A DNA stretch of 64,000 nucleotides, taken from positions 5,999 through 69,998 of the forward strand of contig NZ_CAMLHX010000019.1 in assembly GCF_946479965.1 (NCBI RefSeq), read 5' to 3'. The stretch's first letter is position 1; each line of letters begins with the position of its first letter. This DNA comes from an uncultured Mucilaginibacter sp. GTDB lineage: Bacteria; Bacteroidota; Bacteroidia; Sphingobacteriales; Sphingobacteriaceae. The position numbers and the translations under genes were made by a program. Under the pieces are notes generated by a model that was not told where the DNA came from, made no database searches, and was given only the letters and a program-made list of their open reading frames with translations. This document shows positions 7,954 to 15,804 of the stretch, in pieces.

Positions 7954-8514
7954 TTAGTAAACCATTGGATCGGCTAAAGCCACTTCAATTAATCCCGGTA
8001 TTCCGCAATAATCTCTCGCGCTGCTGTACAAATAATCTTCGGCCCTTTCCACTACTCCCGCTACAACCGGGTTATTGTGGATATAATCCAATTTTTGATG
8101 TAGTATCTTTTGGTCAAACAACTCTATGGGATGATTGTCTTGTTGCCATAACTGGAAATTGATGTTTTGGCTATTCTTTCTCCCCGCTCTTTCCATCATC
8201 CATAACATCCACTCTCTCCTGCTTTCAGCCGGATGGCTTTTTATTGCCTTTTTTAACGCCGCCGATGTATGTTTTTTCATATCACGCATTATATCTTCCA
8301 ACTTTTCGTCATGGCTGCCAATTATCATGTGTACATGGCTCGTCATTATACACCAGCCATAAATTTCGAGGCCCTTATTCTGTTGACAATGCCGCCACGA
8401 ATCCAACAAGATATCCTTATATTCATTACGGACAAACAGATCAATCCAGTTTATAACCGCGAAGGTTACAAAATACAGTTGTTCCTGATTGCCGAACTTG
8501 TATTTGGTACTCAT
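7954..8514 (-). CDS. REP-associated tyrosine transposase (RAYT, Y1 HUH family)
   Basis: A 186-residue Y1-type nuclease. The metal-binding HUH motif is in TSHVHMIIGS, and the tyrosine-bearing helix motif LDYIHNNPVVAGVV is the standard RAYT signature; WQQDNHPIEL lies between them. RAYTs are single-copy domesticated IS200/IS605-like enzymes thought to mobilise REP hairpins. REPIN-like palindromes flank this gene on both sides. The start MSTKYKFGNQ (8514) is chosen over an ATG 17 codons upstream because it matches the usual family N-terminus. The gene appears intact. Confidence 0.93.
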   Translation of the reverse strand: MSTKYKFGNQEQLYFVTFAVINWIDLFVRNEYKDILLDSWRHCQQNKGLEIYGWCIMTSHVHMIIGSHDEKLEDIMRDMKKHTSAALKKAIKSHPAESRREWMLWMMERAGRKNSQNINFQLWQQDNHPIELFDQKILHQKLDYIHNNPVVAGVVERAEDYLYSSARDYCGIPGLIEVALADPMVY

Positions 8515-8594
8515 TATAAGTTTAAATATAGAAAAAAGACATAAACTAAGCGCCCTGTAATGCACGAGTAATCAAAGTGCAAGCTTACCCTTAT

Positions 8595-8730
8595 TTCTGG
8601 CGCGAGTATGCAGCGCCGGGTAAAAAGAGGTGGGGTACTCGTGACTTTATAAATTGACAGGTCTTATCTTCTACTTAGCGCTTGGGGCACTACTCAGCCC
8701 CCAGGCCTGAGCTGCATACTCGCGCCAGAA
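8595..8730. repeat. REPIN-like unit 1
   Basis: A 136-bp unit bounded by TTCTGGCGCGAGTATGCAGC (8595-8614) and its exact reverse complement (8711-8730). A nested inner inverted repeat uses GTACTCGTG and CACGAGTAC; in this copy the inner right arm has lost 3 bases (GGGGCACTACTC). Confidence 0.88.
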
Positions 8731-8833
8731 TGGGTACTCGTGACTTTTAATAATTGGCAGGCCTTAGCGTTTACCTAACAAGTGGGGCACGAGTACTCAG
8801 CCCGCAGGCCCGCGCTGCATACTCGCGTCAGAA
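8731..8833. repeat. REPIN-like unit 2, left arm missing
   Basis: Directly joined to unit 1. It keeps the inner arms (GGGTACTCGTGAC and GGGGCACGAGTACTC) and the outer right arm, with one change (CGCGTCAGAA), but lacks the outer left arm. This suggests tandem growth followed by partial loss. Confidence 0.8.
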
Positions 8834-8879
8834 TGGGGCTTTTTTTAAATTGATACGGATCGTGCAGGCCAACCCTTAT

Positions 8880-9017
8880 TTCTGGCGCGAGTATGTAGCG
8901 CGGGATAAAGAGGTGGGGTACTCGTGACTATAAATAATTGACAGGTCTTATCTTTTACTTAGCGCATGGGGCACGAGTACTCATCCCACAGGCCGACGCT
9001 GCATACTCGCGCCAGAA
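8880..9017. repeat. REPIN-like unit 3
   Basis: A complete 138-bp unit with outer arms TTCTGGCGCGAGTATGTAGC and GCTGCATACTCGCGCCAGAA and inner arms GGGTACTCGTGAC / GGGGCACGAGTACTC. With units 1-2 it fills almost all of the 553-bp gap between the RAYT gene and the gene at 9068. The internal segment GACAGGTCTTATCTT is shared with unit 1. Confidence 0.86.
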
Positions 9018-9067
9018 TGGGGTGCCAAAGAAAAGTAAAAAACGGCTAATTAATTTTATATTTATGA

Positions 9068-9832
9068 ATGAAAATTTTAGTCCTTAAAGTAATATTGAAT
9101 CTTTTCGTGGCCATATGCGCAAGTATTCCACTTCTACAAGAATTAAGAAAATCGGCAGAAATAGCAAAAACTGAGGCAAAATTACTATTTAGCGTTATTA
9201 TTCTAATAGCGGCGGTTTCTACATTAATTGACATTAAGAGCTATTTTGACGATCTAAGCAAAACTGAGAATCAATCAAAAGAATTTGCCAGTCTTCGTGA
9301 CCAAAACAGTAAACTGTCTGCTCAAATAAACGAATCAAAGGTTGCTACGGAGGGAAGTGAGGGGCTGGCGCTTTTACGTACAGAAGTTCGACCGTCCGGA
9401 GGTGTAGGTTTTTATTGGAGTAATCCACAACATTATAGTTTAAAAAATTTTAGCTACTACGTTTTAAAGTATAGTGATTTTGCAAAAGTGATTAGCCAAG
9501 ACAATGCTGGCAAAAAATTTATCCGGTGGCGCTTATTAGAGTATTTAGCAGTAGACAAAATAGAGAACGCGTTATTGGTTCCCGGAAAATCTGGATTAAA
9601 GTATAAGCCGACAGATCTTCGAGAAAAACTTTTAATTGTAATTCGTATATCCGGCAATCTATACTATCAGGAGTTATATTATACTATCGACGGCGAAGTG
9701 TTTAAATTGTATAAAGTTAAAATGAGCACCGGCTATGCTAATTTAATAGATCAATATGGATCTATCGATCTCCAGGAGTGGAAAAAAATGTTTCCAATAG
9801 ATTTAAACTACCTCGGACAAGATTATATTTAG
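9068..9832 (+). CDS. Membrane protein with coiled coil, unknown function
   Basis: A 254-residue protein. Residues 4-22 and 39-56 are hydrophobic (VLKVILNLFVAICASIPLL, LLFSVIILIAAVSTLI), giving a membrane hairpin; residues 60-95 form a polar heptad-like stretch (LSKTENQSKEFASLRDQNSKLSAQINESK). The remaining ~150 residues are a soluble mixed domain. No family recognised. It is AT-rich compared with the core genes and sits between REPIN-like repeats and the zinc-ribbon/SIR2 pair, so it may be part of an acquired island. Confidence 0.65.
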   Translation: MKILVLKVILNLFVAICASIPLLQELRKSAEIAKTEAKLLFSVIILIAAVSTLIDIKSYFDDLSKTENQSKEFASLRDQNSKLSAQINESKVATEGSEGLALLRTEVRPSGGVGFYWSNPQHYSLKNFSYYVLKYSDFAKVISQDNAGKKFIRWRLLEYLAVDKIENALLVPGKSGLKYKPTDLREKLLIVIRISGNLYYQELYYTIDGEVFKLYKVKMSTGYANLIDQYGSIDLQEWKKMFPIDLNYLGQDYI

Positions 9833-9852
9833 TCCTACCTCCGCTTTTTACG

Positions 9853-9892
9853 CTTGCGGCTGCGAGGGATACTCGCGTCAGAATAGAGCTAA
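9853..9892. repeat. Degenerate REPIN-like fragment
   Basis: GGATACTCGCGTCAGAAT preceded by a GCTTGCGGCTGCGAG stretch resembles the outer right arm of the units at 8595-9017. It lies just after the stop of the gene at 9068, so the RAYT-associated repeats bracket that gene. Confidence 0.6.
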
Positions 9893-9983
9893 AAAGATGA
9901 TAGATCTATGGTGAAAACCTTTTTGCATGTTAAACTGTCCACGACTATATTTACAAGTAACGAAGTTCTTAAAAAGATAATAT

Positions 9984-10229
9984 ATGCCGATATCATCCGA
10001 CCAAATGCAAAAAATCGAATTGCATTTAAATAAATATTTAAAATTTGGCAAGTGCCCTATGTGTGCGGGTAATCAATGGACAATTGAGTCCGAAATTATA
10101 GTTTATCCAATATTTGATACTCAATACAAAATGATCGTCGAAGGACGGGTTATTCCAATGGTTGCTGTAAGATGTAACCAATGTCATTTTACTTCGAATT
10201 TTGATGCGATGAAATTGGGAATAATATGA
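9984..10229 (+). CDS. Small zinc-ribbon protein, partner of the SIR2-like gene
   Basis: An 81-residue protein with two CxxC knuckles (CPMC near residue 25 and CNQC near residue 67), the layout of a zinc ribbon, and strands between them. It overlaps the SIR2-like gene by 4 bp (ATGA), so the two are translationally coupled and probably act together; binding nucleic acid or the partner protein are the obvious possibilities. No named family recognised. Confidence 0.72.
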   Translation: MPISSDQMQKIELHLNKYLKFGKCPMCAGNQWTIESEIIVYPIFDTQYKMIVEGRVIPMVAVRCNQCHFTSNFDAMKLGII

Positions 10230-11122
10230 CTATATTTTTATTCGGTGCAGGGGCATCCTTTGGTTCGGGGCAAGTCGACCCATGCCCTCCTCCTCTTGGT
10301 AGCGATCTCTACTCTGCGCTTAAAAGAATTTATCCAAGTTCTTGGGGAAGCTTTGATTCAACATTACAATACAAATTTAACACCGATTTTGAAACTGGAA
10401 TGGCTCAATTGATTGACCAAACCGGTCATTTAATTCCCGGACTGATGCAACAAATGGCGATCTTTTTCTCACGATTTGGATTGAGTTCATACCATGATAA
10501 TTTGTATAAAAGTTTAATCAAAGAATTAAAAAAAAGAGAGCTGCTTCCAGCCACAATTTTATCAAGTTTAAATTATGATTGTTTATGTGAAATAGCAGGT
10601 TTTCATGAAGGCATCAAAATTGACTATTTCGGTAATAACGATGAGCAAACCGCGAAAATCTGGAAAATCCATGGATCTTGCAATTTTAAATTGGAGGGTA
10701 TAGATGCAACGAGGAATATATCATTTGGTACTGGGATAAAATTCGACGGAGGATCAATTCAAATCTTAAACCCGGCTGATGTCCCAAAAACCTATCGAGG
10801 AAACACCGCCTTATACCCCTCAATGTGTTTGTATGCAAAAGATAAACCGCTGGCAATAGCAGAAGGACTAATTACGAGTTACCAACAAGATTGGTCCACG
10901 ATGATTTTAAATGCCGACAAAATTTTTGTAATCGGCGTAAGACCACTTTCAGAAGATAGTCATATTTGGCAGCCGATCGCAAACTCAAAAGGGAGTCTGT
11001 ATTTTGTTGGCGACCAGAATGAATTTGAAAATTGGATTGCAGTTAATAGACAATCAAAGACAAATGAATTTTTAGGAAAATATTGGTCGGAAAGTGAGTC
11101 CGCAATTTATATGAAACTATAA
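10226..11122 (+). CDS. SIR2-like NAD-binding domain protein
   Basis: A 298-residue soluble protein. The N-terminus has the nucleotide-binding motif FLFGAGASFGSG, then SSLNYDCLCE (the NYD motif) near residue 115 and IWKIHGSCNF near residue 148, whose His is the position of the SIR2 catalytic base. It ends with a Rossmann-like KIFVIGVRPLSEDSHIW segment. This is the SIR2-like group in which members of several anti-phage systems (Thoeris ThsA, DSR, SIR2-pAgo) cleave NAD+. There is no fused effector or sensor domain, which leaves the small zinc-ribbon partner as candidate sensor. A defence role is inference. Confidence 0.78.
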   Translation: MTIFLFGAGASFGSGQVDPCPPPLGSDLYSALKRIYPSSWGSFDSTLQYKFNTDFETGMAQLIDQTGHLIPGLMQQMAIFFSRFGLSSYHDNLYKSLIKELKKRELLPATILSSLNYDCLCEIAGFHEGIKIDYFGNNDEQTAKIWKIHGSCNFKLEGIDATRNISFGTGIKFDGGSIQILNPADVPKTYRGNTALYPSMCLYAKDKPLAIAEGLITSYQQDWSTMILNADKIFVIGVRPLSEDSHIWQPIANSKGSLYFVGDQNEFENWIAVNRQSKTNEFLGKYWSESESAIYMKL

Positions 11123-11245
11123 AACGGTACAGAGCCAGACACAAGTCGCAATTATAATGTTCGTAGTGACATACTTACGCCAAGCATGGATATTTTAGGC
11201 TGCATTGCTAATACAGATAAACCACCAAAAGGAGATTACCATTAA
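11123..11245 (+). pseudogene. In-frame open segment after the SIR2-like stop codon; possible gene remnant
   Basis: Immediately after the TAA of the SIR2-like gene, the same frame stays open for 40 codons and ends at TAA 11243-11245. The translation (NGTEPDTSRNYNVRSDIL..., ending ANTDKPPKGDYH) looks protein-like rather than random. It may be the C-terminal tail of a decayed gene, or a tail cut off by a new stop codon. An internal ATG at 11186 would give 19 residues. No family recognised. Confidence 0.35.
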
Positions 11246-11258
11246 ATAAAATCACAAA

Positions 11259-11753
11259 ATGAAATATTTCGCTACTTTCCTTCTGCTTACTGTAAGCTCC
11301 TTAGCTTTCGCCCAACAAAAGAAAATTACTAACAACATCGACGTTGTAACTAACTTGAATATAAACGGTAATGATACTAAAGTCAGTATTGGGAAAATTA
11401 TTATTCAAGAAACACTACAAACTAAGCTTTATTTAATTAAATCTGAGCAGAAAAGAGATAGCACTGGCTATTTAACAACTTTTTATTTTGGAAATAATGA
11501 GCGTCTTCCTCTATTTGGGACGGCCATATTGATAAAACTCGACTCAAAAATAATTACAGTTAACCTGCAATTAGCTGGGTTAGCAATGTATGTTACGCGG
11601 GGAATACAATCAGATAATAAATCTTATCTCTTAAAGGCTCAACAGATAAATAGAGACGCTGATTCCAGTACCATTATCGTTATTACGGTTAAAACTGAAA
11701 ACCAAATACACGCGGATATTTACGGATTGGACGGCGTTTTAACATCTCATTGA
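11259..11753 (+). CDS. Secreted protein of unknown function
   Basis: A 164-residue protein with a clear signal peptide (MKYFATFLLLTVSSLAFAQQ). The mature part is rich in beta-forming residues and Asn/Thr/Ile (TNNIDVVTNLNINGNDTKVSIGK), without cysteines; no domain recognised. Its 3' end overlaps the convergent gene below by 7 bp. AAAAGGAG lies upstream (about 11227-11234) but 24 bp from the ATG, too far to be a normal ribosome site. Confidence 0.6.
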   Translation: MKYFATFLLLTVSSLAFAQQKKITNNIDVVTNLNINGNDTKVSIGKIIIQETLQTKLYLIKSEQKRDSTGYLTTFYFGNNERLPLFGTAILIKLDSKIITVNLQLAGLAMYVTRGIQSDNKSYLLKAQQINRDADSSTIIVITVKTENQIHADIYGLDGVLTSH

Positions 11754-12064
11754 TTTAGCATTTCTAATTTGTCGATATTGTTGTAATACTCTTTTTTTAA
11801 AGGACTCCTGTCTTTATAAACAGTATCAATTCGTGTTTTCGACACAAAAACTGTGTCAGGATAGCCTTTAGGTATATTATCCTCAAATAGCCCATAAAGT
11901 AATTTAACATGCTTCCCTTTGTGGCTGCCAACTATGTATGACCAAGTAGCATAACCCGCTAAAAGCAGCAATAACCCGAATATTATTCTTAATTGAACTT
12001 TCACGATTTTATCTCTGATTAAGGTTTTGTAAATTTTTACTATTTCGTCGTACGACAAGCCCAT
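11747..12064 (-). CDS. Small single-pass membrane protein, unknown function
   Basis: A 105-residue protein: basic cytoplasmic N-terminus (about 25 residues), one transmembrane segment (LRIIFGLLLLLAGYATWSYIV, about residues 25-45), then a ~60-residue charged domain. No family recognised. It is convergent with the secreted gene at 11259 and transcribed out of the repeat-rich zone that follows. Confidence 0.5.
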   Translation of the reverse strand: MGLSYDEIVKIYKTLIRDKIVKVQLRIIFGLLLLLAGYATWSYIVGSHKGKHVKLLYGLFEDNIPKGYPDTVFVSKTRIDTVYKDRSPLKKEYYNNIDKLEMLNQ

Positions 12065-12343
12065 AACAAAGGAGGTTTATGGGTACTAATATAATAACTT
12101 AAACCATTTGGTGTAATTATATATCATTCCCCACTGGTCGAAGTTTATCAACTTCGTCCTAAAACTGCTTAAGCCTTCAGCTTATTTAATAAAAATATTG
12201 TTATCAACCGGCATAATACAAGGTACGAAGCTTCCTGTTATAAAATGGTGACACTGTTTTGTCAGTAGCCGGCTATGTGGTGGCAAACAGTTCAATTTCT
12301 CTGTTGCACTTGCCAGTTAAAATTTTCTGTTTTTCAAACACCT
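12065..12343. other. Non-coding stretch between membrane protein gene and repeats
   Basis: No supported gene. It contains one small hairpin, CGAAGTT-TATC-AACTTCG (12139-12156), and AT-rich sequence. Together with the repeats that follow it makes a ~640-bp gene-free zone before phoH. Confidence 0.6.
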
Positions 12344-12502
12344 GATATACAATTCATTATCGCCAATCCACACATAAATTTCCTGACGAATAAGTCTGTT
12401 GCAAAGTGTTGCATCCGGATTCGATAAGGTGCTGTTTATCAATGCTTTATATAAAACTGATGTTGCAACTGTTGCAATTGTTGCTATATTTTTCTGCAAC
12501 AC
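12344..12502. repeat. Dispersed GTTGCAAAGTGTTGCA repeat, copy 1
   Basis: Shares with 43414-43582 the word GATATACAAT, then at the same 37-bp distance a 34-bp identical core (12381-12414, containing GTTGCAAAGTGTTGCA), and an end block TTGCTATATTTTTCTGCAAC. Between the core and the end block the two copies differ. No coding function is evident. Confidence 0.8.
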
Positions 12503-12507
12503 TGCGT

Positions 12508-12677
12508 AGTTCATGGGTGATGGTTCATAGTTCATAGTTTTATCTTGGTTGGCAATGAACCATGAACTAATAACCATGAACCGGTCGGCTATGAACCATG
12601 AACTATGATCCATGAACTATGATCCATGAACTAATAGCTATGAACCATGAACTATCAACCATGAACCACTATGAACT
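12508..12677. repeat. Inverted heptamer repeat tract upstream of phoH
   Basis: 7-bp units of consensus ATGAACY. The left part (12508-12535) holds them as AGTTCAT/GGTTCAT; the right part (12555-12677) holds about a dozen in direct orientation, some degenerate (ATGATCC, ATCAACC). The whole could fold as a long hairpin. The same heptamer lies upstream of pyrD. The tract fuses in frame with phoH as a spurious N-terminal extension. Confidence 0.88.
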
Positions 12678-12692
12678 AACCACCAAACTCAC

Positions 12693-12700
12693 TACCTTAG
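12693..12700 (+). promoter_or_regulatory. Possible -7 element of phoH
   Basis: TACCTTAG differs from TAnnTTTG at one base and ends 5 bp before the ATG at 12706, the same spacing as at purD and pyrD. Confidence 0.45.
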
Positions 12701-12705
12701 CAATT

Positions 12706-14052
12706 ATGCAAAAGGACGATAAAGGCAGGGCCAACGGCAGGAAGAAGATATTTGTGCTGGATACCTCGGTGATATTGTATGACCACAGCGCTTTCGAGAA
12801 CTTCCAGGAACACGACGTGGCCATACCCATACAGGTACTGGAGGAACTTGACGACAAGAAGAGCGGCAACGATACCCGCAACTTTGAGGCCCGCAGCTTT
12901 ATCCGCATGATAGACGAGATCTCGCGTAAGGACCTCATCAACCAATGGCAGCCCCTAAACGGCCATAACAAAGGTAGCTTCAAAGTGGTGGTTGATCCTG
13001 CGCATTTGACTAACGATGCCATAACCATTTTCGGCTCAGACAAAGCCGATCACCGCATATTGAACGCCGCGCTAGGCCTGCAGCAGGAGTACCCAGATAA
13101 GAAAGTGGTGCTGGTATCAAAAGACATTTGCCTCAGGCTAAAGGCCAAATCCCTCAACCTGCACGCCGAAGACTACGAGACCGGCAAGGTAAAGAACGTG
13201 GAGGAGCTGTACAGCGGCAAAACCGGCATAGCCGTTACTGACAAGCTCATTACCCAACTCAACAAGCAGGACGTACTGCCCGGAGACGCGGTTTCGCTGG
13301 GGCATACCGGCAACCACTTTTACATGCTGCATAGCAAGAAGAGTAGCGCGGCGGCTTTCTACAACAGTCAGGCGCAGCAGTTGGAGCGCATAACCGAGCA
13401 GCCCATATTTAACATTTTCCCCAAAAACCCCGAGCAGGCCTTTGCCATCCACGCCCTGCTCAACCCCGATATTAAACTGGTAACCATACAGGGCAACGCG
13501 GGCACGGGCAAAACGCTGCTGGCCCTGGCCGGCGCGCTGGAGCAGCGTAAGAACTACCGCCAGATCTTTGTTACCCGCCCTATAGTACCGCTAAGCAACA
13601 AAGACATTGGCTTCCTCCCCGGCGATATAAAATCAAAGGTGGACCCCTACATGGCCCCCATATGGGATAACCTGAAATTTATTAAGGACCAGTTTGCTGA
13701 TGATGACAAGATGCAAGCCAAACTGGATGAACTGGTGAGCAACGAGAAGATCTCTATAGCGCCGCTGGCCTTCATCCGCGGGCGTACCCTGAGCAAGATC
13801 TTCTTTATTGTCGACGAAGCGCAGAACCTAACCCCGCACGAGGTAAAGACCATCATCTCCCGCGCCGGCGAGAACAGCAAGTTCGTATTCACCGGCGACA
13901 TCTACCAGATTGACACCCCCTACCTTGATGCCGAGAGTAACGGTCTATCCTACCTTATAGACAAAGCCAAAGGGCACCCGCTATACGCGCACATAACCCT
14001 CCAAAAAGGCGAGCGCAGCGAGCTGGCCAACCTGGCTAATGAGTTGTTGTAG
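12706..14052 (+). CDS. PIN-PhoH family ATPase / RNase (PhoH2-like)
   Basis: A 448-residue two-domain protein. Residues ~15-150 are a PIN nuclease domain (KIFVLDTSVILYDHSAFENF, with acidic residues at VLEELD and later at KVVLVSKD). Residues ~245-448 are a PhoH ATPase with Walker A GNAGTGKTLLAL and Walker B FFIVDEAQNLTPHEV. PhoH2 proteins couple RNA unwinding to cleavage, ATP-dependent and probably in RNA turnover. The start MQKDDKGRANGRKK is chosen because upstream codons are only the heptamer repeat and a -7-like element. It is more GC-rich than its surroundings and ends flush against ispE. Confidence 0.92.
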   Translation: MQKDDKGRANGRKKIFVLDTSVILYDHSAFENFQEHDVAIPIQVLEELDDKKSGNDTRNFEARSFIRMIDEISRKDLINQWQPLNGHNKGSFKVVVDPAHLTNDAITIFGSDKADHRILNAALGLQQEYPDKKVVLVSKDICLRLKAKSLNLHAEDYETGKVKNVEELYSGKTGIAVTDKLITQLNKQDVLPGDAVSLGHTGNHFYMLHSKKSSAAAFYNSQAQQLERITEQPIFNIFPKNPEQAFAIHALLNPDIKLVTIQGNAGTGKTLLALAGALEQRKNYRQIFVTRPIVPLSNKDIGFLPGDIKSKVDPYMAPIWDNLKFIKDQFADDDKMQAKLDELVSNEKISIAPLAFIRGRTLSKIFFIVDEAQNLTPHEVKTIISRAGENSKFVFTGDIYQIDTPYLDAESNGLSYLIDKAKGHPLYAHITLQKGERSELANLANELL

Positions 14053-14856
14053 TTAGACGTTGTAGAAAACCTCGTTGTTTGCTTCCAAAGCACTCAGGTC
14101 GGGCTTAGCATCAAATATACCGAATACCGATGCGCCGCTCCCGCTCATGGCAGAGTATAATGCGCCGGCTTCGTATAGGGCGGCCTTTACCCATCTAATC
14201 TCTATATGGTTTTTGAAGATATTGGCCTCGAAGTCGTTTTTAATGTGTTTTTTCCACTCGCGTACCGGCTCATAGATCAGGTCGTATAACGAATCTTTAA
14301 CCGGCGCGGGTTGTATACCCCTGAATGCCTCCGAAGTTGACACATGCACAGGCGGCATAACGAGCGCGATGTGGTAGGCAGATAGATCAAGCTTTATGGG
14401 CTCAAACTCATCGCCCCTGTCAAAAGCGAAGACGGGCTTGTTTTCAATGAAGAATGCACAGTCGGCGCCGAGGGTACGGGCGTAAGCTTGCTGCTGCTCA
14501 ATGGTAAGGCCAAGTGCAAATTTGTCGTTCATCAGCTTAATAAAAAACGCGGCATCAGATGATCCACCGCCCAGTCCCGCGCCTATGGGTATATGTTTAT
14601 GCAGATGAATGGTGACAGGCGGCAGGTCAAAATCCTTTTTTAACAGATAATAGCCTTTAACGCAAAGGTTGTCCTCCATCCTGCCGGGGATGTCCAGGCC
14701 GGATGAGGTAAAGCTCAGTTTGTCGGCCTCAATAACTTCCAGGGCATCGTTTATTTTTATGGGATAGAAAATGGTTTCGAGGTTATGGTAACCATCAGAG
14801 CGGCGTTCGGTAATGTTCAGTCCGATGTTGATCTTTGCGTTGGGGAATAATATCAT
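14053..14856 (-). CDS. ispE: 4-diphosphocytidyl-2-C-methyl-D-erythritol kinase
   Basis: GHMP kinase of the MEP isoprenoid pathway; phosphorylates the 2-hydroxyl of CDP-ME in the cytosol. The 267-residue product has the family N-terminus FPNAKINIGLNITERRSDGYHNLETIF, the ATP loop IPIGAGLGGGSSDAAF near residue 90 and the C-terminal SAMSGSGASVFGIF motif. The start MILFPNAKIN fits the family; an ATG 11 codons upstream is less likely. The stop codon begins at the base after the phoH stop, with no terminator between them. Confidence 0.95.
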   Translation of the reverse strand: MILFPNAKINIGLNITERRSDGYHNLETIFYPIKINDALEVIEADKLSFTSSGLDIPGRMEDNLCVKGYYLLKKDFDLPPVTIHLHKHIPIGAGLGGGSSDAAFFIKLMNDKFALGLTIEQQQAYARTLGADCAFFIENKPVFAFDRGDEFEPIKLDLSAYHIALVMPPVHVSTSEAFRGIQPAPVKDSLYDLIYEPVREWKKHIKNDFEANIFKNHIEIRWVKAALYEAGALYSAMSGSGASVFGIFDAKPDLSALEANNEVFYNV

Positions 14857-14900
14857 ATAATGATTAACACGGCGCTTATTTTTAAACATCCGTAGGATAC

Positions 14901-14908
14901 CAAAATTA
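14901..14908 (-). promoter_or_regulatory. -7 element of ispE
   Basis: On the minus strand the sequence reads TAATTTTG, matching TAnnTTTG, 44 bp upstream of the ispE ATG at 14856. Confidence 0.5.
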
Positions 14909-14944
14909 GTTTATTTTTATTTGTACTGTGGAATTAGATTGAAC

Positions 14945-14976
14945 ATTCACTAATTCACTCAATCACTAATTCAATA
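14945..14976 (+). repeat. Octamer tandem repeat upstream of thyA
   Basis: Four 8-bp units, ATTCACTA, ATTCACTC, AATCACTA and ATTCAATA, ending 6 bp before the thyA ATG. Confidence 0.8.
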
Positions 14977-14982
14977 ATTAAA

Positions 14983-15777
14983 ATGAAGCAGTATCTCGAC
15001 CTAATGCGCCATGTGATGGAAACCGGCACCCAAAAGCACGACCGTACCGGTACGGGCACCATCAGCGTATTTGGTTATCAGATGCGGTTTAACCTGCAGG
15101 AAGGATTTCCGCTGGTTACCACTAAAAAGCTGCACCTAAAATCTATCATCCACGAGCTGATATGGTTTTTGCAGGGCGATACCAATATTAAATATCTTAA
15201 AGACAACGGCGTACGCATTTGGGATGAGTGGGCGGATGCCGATGGCAACCTGGGGCCGGTTTATGGTTACCAATGGCGCTCATGGCCCACACCGGATGGC
15301 GGGCATATTGACCAGATAAAACAGATCATCCATCAAATAAAAAACAACCCTGATTCGCGCCGTATTATCGTATCAGCATGGAACGTGGCTGATGTTAATC
15401 AGATGGCCCTTCCACCCTGCCATAGCTTGTTTCAGTTCTATGTGGCTGATGGTAGGTTGTCGTGTCAACTGTATCAGCGTAGCGCCGATATATTTCTTGG
15501 GGTACCTTTCAATATCGCCTCATACGCGCTGCTTACCATGATGGTGGCGCAGGTTTGCGATCTTCAGCTTGGTGACTTTATACATACTTTTGGCGATGCC
15601 CATCTATACAACAACCACCTGGAGCAAACCCGCCTGCAATTAAGTCGCGACCCACGGCCGCTGCCTACTATGAAAATCAATCCGGATGTTAAGGATATCT
15701 TCGATTTTAAATTTGAAGATTTTACGTTGGAGAACTATGACCCGTGGCCACATATTAAGGGCGCGGTTGCGGTGTGA
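14983..15777 (+). CDS. thyA: Thymidylate synthase
   Basis: Converts dUMP to dTMP using methylene-tetrahydrofolate. The 264-residue product has exactly the length of the E. coli enzyme and shows the family blocks: [17 protein letters not shown], the catalytic cysteine in [13 protein letters not shown], the dUMP-binding [20 protein letters not shown] and the terminal GAVAV. folA follows after a toxin-antitoxin pair; folA regenerates the tetrahydrofolate consumed here. An octamer repeat occupies the leader. Confidence 0.98.
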   Translation: MKQYLDLMRHVMETGTQKHDRTGTGTISVFGYQMRFNLQEGFPLVTTKKLHLKSIIHELIWFLQGDTNIKYLKDNGVRIWDEWADADGNLGPVYGYQWRSWPTPDGGHIDQIKQIIHQIKNNPDSRRIIVSAWNVADVNQMALPPCHSLFQFYVADGRLSCQLYQRSADIFLGVPFNIASYALLTMMVAQVCDLQLGDFIHTFGDAHLYNNHLEQTRLQLSRDPRPLPTMKINPDVKDIFDFKFEDFTLENYDPWPHIKGAVAV

Positions 15778-15793
15778 TATTATCGAATTTTTG

Positions 15794-15801
15794 TATTTTT
15801 G
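15794..15801 (+). promoter_or_regulatory. -7 element of the Doc-type toxin-antitoxin pair
   Basis: TATTTTTG lies 16 bp after the thyA stop and ends 3 bp before the antitoxin ATG at 15805. It predicts a leaderless antitoxin mRNA that would also carry the toxin and folA. Confidence 0.55.
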
Positions 15802-15804
15802 TAT

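Noticed and set aside
12067..12102. AAAGGAGG followed by ATG and a 7-codon reading frame
   Set aside because: Good Shine-Dalgarno match but only seven codons, and the ribosome-site type is atypical for this organism; likely chance.
12317..12613. Minus-strand reading frame upstream of phoH (98 codons)
   Set aside because: Consists of the dispersed repeat and the heptamer tract; no domain and no promoter.
12508..12677. CRISPR-like array
   Set aside because: Units are 7 bp with no spacers and no cas genes nearby; a short tandem repeat, not CRISPR.
12619..12705. N-terminal extension of PhoH
   Set aside because: Translates the ATGAACY heptamer tract; the real domain begins after the ATG at 12706.
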